DNA of 64,000 nucleotides from Scolanthus callimorphus (Eukaryota > Cnidaria > Anthozoa > Actiniaria > Edwardsiidae). The stretch spans positions 10,596,953-10,660,952 of the forward strand of contig CM066913.1 in NCBI GenBank assembly GCA_033964015.1, written 5' to 3'. The notes beneath the pieces were generated by a model, which saw nothing but the letters and a program-made list of their open reading frames with translations, was not told the DNA's origin and did no database searches. Both the position numbers and the translations under genes were made by a program. This document shows, in pieces, positions 47,713-64,000 of the stretch (positions are counted from its first letter, which is position 1; each line of letters starts with the position of its first letter).

Positions 47713-48837
47713 ATAACGCGAACGAAAATAGAGCCAACTGATTGACAAATTATTCCATTTGCACGATAGAAAAGCAAGCAAAATGCTGTTATACAGACAA
47801 TCCGATGACATGAGCGTAAATACAGTCATATTTCATTGGGGTCTTCGTTTTTCCGTTTGGAAAAACGAAGACCCCTAAATATCTTTTCTCCAATAATGCG
47901 CCGAGAGTTTCCTAAATCACGGCGAGCGGCCCGAATGACAAAGAGAGAGGATAGATTAGTTTTCTTACACTGTGGGTTAAAATAGTTAAAACACGACGCT
48001 AGTAAAGAAAATATACGAGGGTTTCCGTTTGGAAAAACGAAGAGGGGGTCTTCGTTTTTCCGTTTGGAAAAACGAAGACCCCTAAATATTTTTTCTCCAA
48101 TAATGCGCCGAGAGTTTCCTAGTCACGGCGAGCGGCCCGAATGACAAAGAGAGAGGATAGATTAGTTTTCTTACACTGTGGGTTAAAATAGTTAAAACAC
48201 GCTAGTAAAAAAATTATTTAGGGGTCTTAAAATTATTAAAATTATTTAGGGGTCTTCGTTTTTCCAAACGGAAAAACGAAGACCCTCGTATATTTTCTTT
48301 ATACTAGCGTGTTTTAACTATTTTAACCCACAGTGTAAGAAAACTAATCTATCCTCTCTCTTTGTCATTCGGGCTGCTCGCCGTGCTTTAGGAAACTCTA
48401 GGGTGCTCGCCGTGATTTAAGAAACCCTTGGCGCATTATTGGAGAAAAATTATTTTAGGGTCTTCGTTTTTCCCATCGGAAAAACGAAGACCCCCGTATA
48501 TTTTCTTTACTAAGCGTGATCTTGACTTATATGTTTATGTTGGGCATTCGGAATTCGCACCTTGCGCTGGAATAGATCCCTAGGGTATCTTAGCGTCCCT
48601 ACATATAGCGTGTTGTTTGATTTTTCACTTGACGCAACCAGTTCAAACCGTGGTCAATTTATTTATTATGGGAGACGATTCTGACAAACTGGTTAGCGCC
48701 TCTCTCTCAACACCTTGTCGTTATATGTAGAATAAACAATATAAACGTTTTCTGTGCGGAGGAGCGCAGCGACAGAGCACAGAACAGTAACTATCCTATC
48801 CTCTCTCTTTGTCATTCGGGCTGCTCGCCGTGCTTTA

Positions 48838-49266
48838 AGGTGATGTTACACGGGATAACTCGCAACAAAAACTTTCCGCGCAACATTGTTGCGCTAAAAG
48901 TTCCTGACGTCGAGTCATTCGGCAACGGGCATGTTACATGAGACAACTTTTAGCGCAACAACATCTGATACACGACCGTAAAACAACTTTTAGCTCGAGC
49001 TGATGACGAATTTCATTCTTGCCTCGCTTCCAGACAAAAATGTTGCACGGAAAGTTGTTGGACACATGTTACACAAGACAACATTTCAGATATTCGTCAT
49101 TTTGTGTTGCAAGTTTTTGAAGCCAAGTCAAAAACTCGCAACATGTTGCCGAGTGAAATGTTGCGCGAAAAGTTGTCTTGTGCCACATGTTACACGGTAA
49201 AAACTTTTCGCGCAACAATGTTGCGAGGAAAGTTTTTGTTGCAAGTTGTCCCGTGTAACACCACCT
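48838..49266. mobile_element. 429-bp MITE nested in the hairpin array, TTA TSD
   Basis: The ends are AGGTGATGTTACACGGGATA (left) and the complement of AGGTGGTGTTACACGGGACA (right). The TIR extends about 50 bp (CAACAAAAACTTTCC). TTA at 48835-48837 and 49267-49269. The flanks join to restore GCTTTAGGAAACTCTAGGG of the array spacer. TTA duplication suggests PIF/Harbinger. Confidence 0.9.
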
Positions 49267-49395
49267 TTAGGAAACTCTAGGGTGCTCGTTGTCATTTAGG
49301 AAACTCTTTGCGCATTAATGGAGAAAAATTATTTTAGGGTCTTCGTTTTTCCCATGGGAAAAACGAAGACCCTCGTGTATTTTCTTTACTAGGCG

Positions 49396-49779
49396 GGCAG
49401 AGCGGAAATGACCTGCTTAGACCACTAAATTTCAAATAATAAGGTCAGGTTAGCTCAGAGAAGCTTGATTTTTTTGCATACAGACTCCTTGTCTGATTAA
49501 AAACAAAATATCAAAAATGACTTTTTTCTAATGGATCCGTCTTTGAGATATTAGGCTTTAAACATTGGTTTCTGTGCCATTTTATGGGAGAATTAGTACT
49601 TTGATCAGGAATTATGCAAACTTTGCTCAATCATATCTAAAATTCATATTCTTCAATTTTCTTAAAAATTTGGAATTAAGCTTTTAGCCATAGAAACTCT
49701 TTGTATACGGAATCTTGAGCTTATATATTGAAATATGGCAAAGTTAGACATTTCATTTTTGGTCATTTCCGCTCTGTCT
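49396..49779. mobile_element. 384-bp MITE with 9-bp TSD TACTAGGCG
   Basis: The terminal repeat GCAGAGCGGAAATGACC (left) is matched by GGTCATTTCCGCTCTGTC (right) apart from one base. TACTAGGCG flanks at 49387-49395 and 49780-49788. The host sequence is the TTTCTTTACTAGGCGTG spacer of the hairpin array. The 9-bp TSD points to a Mutator-like origin. Confidence 0.88.
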
Positions 49780-49959
49780 ACTAGGCGTGATTTTGACTTC
49801 AGCAACTATCCTATTCTCTCTCTTTGTCATTCGGGCTGCTTGCCGTGATTTAGGAAACTCTAGGATGATCGCCGTGATTTAAGAAACCCTTGGCGCACCC
49901 TAGAGTTTCCTAAAGCACGGCGAGCAGCCCGAATGACAAAGAGAGAGGAGGGTCTTCTC

Positions 49960-50160
49960 GGTCGTTTTTCAAAATGGCGGTTAGCTCAGAGAAGACCCTA
50001 GGCTGAGTCACGTGACTATTGTTTTGAGGACATGAGAACATAGTTACTAACTATGATGAGAATGAGGTTTGTCCGTTGTTTCGAAACGGTCATGTGACTC
50101 AGCCTCCCCCAGGGTCTTAACCGCCATTTTGAAAAACGACCGAGAAGACCCTGGGGACGA
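49960..50160. repeat. Inverted repeat upstream of the helicase gene
   Basis: GGGTCTTCTCGGTCGTTTTTC with CAAAATGGCGGTTA on the left is complemented by TAACCGCCATTTTGAAAAAC with GACCGAGAAGACCC on the right. The loop is about 120 bp. The right arm ends about 185 bp before the inferred start codon at 50343, so it may overlap the promoter or 5' UTR. Confidence 0.75.
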
Positions 50161-50342
50161 GGTTTTTGTTTGATTTCGCCCGCAATGGGTCAGCGGTGTT
50201 TGCTTGTAGTCGCACATGTTCGGCAAGTTTGCCGCCGCAAAATTGCAAATAATTTCTCCTAAATACTTTGTATCGTGTACGAGCTTTGCTTTTTAAGCCC
50301 CTAAAGACCGGCTGGTTGTTGTTTTTTAACCCGGATTTCGGG

Positions 50343-63563
<13,221 letters not shown>

Positions 63564-64000
63564 GTAAATACACGGGAATATAATCCAAAACGTCCCAACA
63601 ACCTCTTTCGCTAAATTCTAGGGAACAGAACTAGATCCAGGTAAGATTTATTCTTGCACCCAGGGTCCTGTTGCTCGAAAGTGGTTTATCACTAATCCAG
63701 GATTAATTACCATGGTGACTTGGTACTAGTGGCACTTTAAAGCACGCATCGGTGACTGTTATCAAAGCCTTACTGGCGAAACAGTTATGAATTGTAATTT
63801 CATTCATTGAAGACAAAGAACAATTTAGTTTATCATTCAGTCAGTGAAGTACCGAATTTGTTTGAAATCCATCCTACTGTATTTCAATTATTTTGTGAAT
63901 TAAATCTAAACCAGGTTTAGTTCTGAACAAAACCACCTAATTTGTCACTTACCTGAAGTTCTACCAAATTCGCCACACAAGTACTAGACGTCTTCAACAC
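63564..64000. other. Partial intron of the helicase gene at the window edge
   Basis: After the donor at 63564 (GTAAAT) no further exon is seen to the right end. The helicase C-terminal RecA2 domain (motifs IV-VI) should follow outside the window. Confidence 0.6.

Larger units (their letters stand above)
46310..49375. repeat. Array of palindromic hairpins (TCTTCGTTTTTCC...GGAAAAACGAAGA) with ~190-bp spacers
   Basis: Full or half palindromes occur near 46362, 46480, 46516, 46852, 47062, 47098, 47273, 47451 (half), 47840, 48024 (half), 48048, 48251, 48459 and 49338. Each is a 14-bp stem around TT, AA, GTTC or CCAT variants, giving a 34-36 bp perfect hairpin. The spacer unit carries GTAAGAAAACTAATCTACCC, TTCGGGCTGCTCGCCGTCAT and CTCGGCGCATTATTGGAG. 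Units left of about 47470 run in one orientation and several to the right are inverted. Confidence 0.9.

Noticed and set aside
47405..47829. Cys/Pro-rich ORFs of 104-127 codons on both strands
   Set aside because: They arise from the 10-bp GAGTACATGG minisatellite, with no start context, splice sites or family similarity.
46310..49375. CRISPR-like array
   Set aside because: The repeats are spaced palindromes with near-identical ~190-bp spacers in a eukaryotic context. Spacers are not unique and no cas genes are present.

Overview
This is a eukaryotic, intron-rich and repeat-dense window from an animal genome. The long introns with GT-AG borders, the animal-type gene set (NASP, DPYD, a Vasa-like helicase) and the many small foldback and inverted-repeat transposons fit a cnidarian, most likely an anthozoan (anemone or coral). 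That assignment is inference from gene character only; no species can be named from the sequence.

Layout. About 1.1-6.2 kb (minus): a NASP-type histone chaperone with an acidic repeat-rich insert. 6.2-7.0 kb: a compact divergent promoter holding an 80-bp inverted repeat. 7.0-18.7 kb (plus): a complete 23-exon dihydropyrimidine dehydrogenase (DPYD), 1026 codons, with every cofactor motif and the catalytic Cys in place. 21.7-23.5 kb (minus): an apparently intronless gene that joins a formyltransferase to an enoyl-CoA hydratase/crotonase domain. This is the architecture of bacterial HypX/HoxX, with a putative mitochondrial leader, and it is interrupted by one 1-nt frameshift. 23.6-50.3 kb: almost no genes. 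It is a mosaic of nested non-autonomous DNA transposons, foldbacks, satellites and LINE debris, many with readable target-site duplications (TSDs). 50.3-64.0 kb (plus): a Vasa-like gene, open at the right edge. It encodes an RRM, four CCHC zinc knuckles, a Gln/Tyr-rich low-complexity segment, five more CCHC knuckles and a DEAD-box RecA1 domain. Three 1-nt frameshifts lie in its exons.

How the genes relate. NASP and DPYD are divergently transcribed from a shared promoter interval. DPYD (reductive pyrimidine catabolism) and the HypX-like enzyme (probable one-carbon/formyl chemistry) are both metabolic, but nothing in the sequence shows they act together. The Vasa-like protein is probably an RNA granule/germline helicase.

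The most notable items are the animal HypX-like gene, the RRM + nine-knuckle + low-complexity + DEAD fusion built from phase-1 single-knuckle exons, a 2.3-kb TTAA-flanked long-TIR element carrying an exonuclease-like ORF inside the helicase gene, a triple alternating foldback at 26.3-27.9 kb, and an array of palindromic hairpins at 46.3-49.4 kb. All four frameshifts (one in the HypX-like gene, three in the helicase) are explained by loss of one base from a short homopolymer, while DPYD is clean, so assembly indels and real lesions both remain possible.
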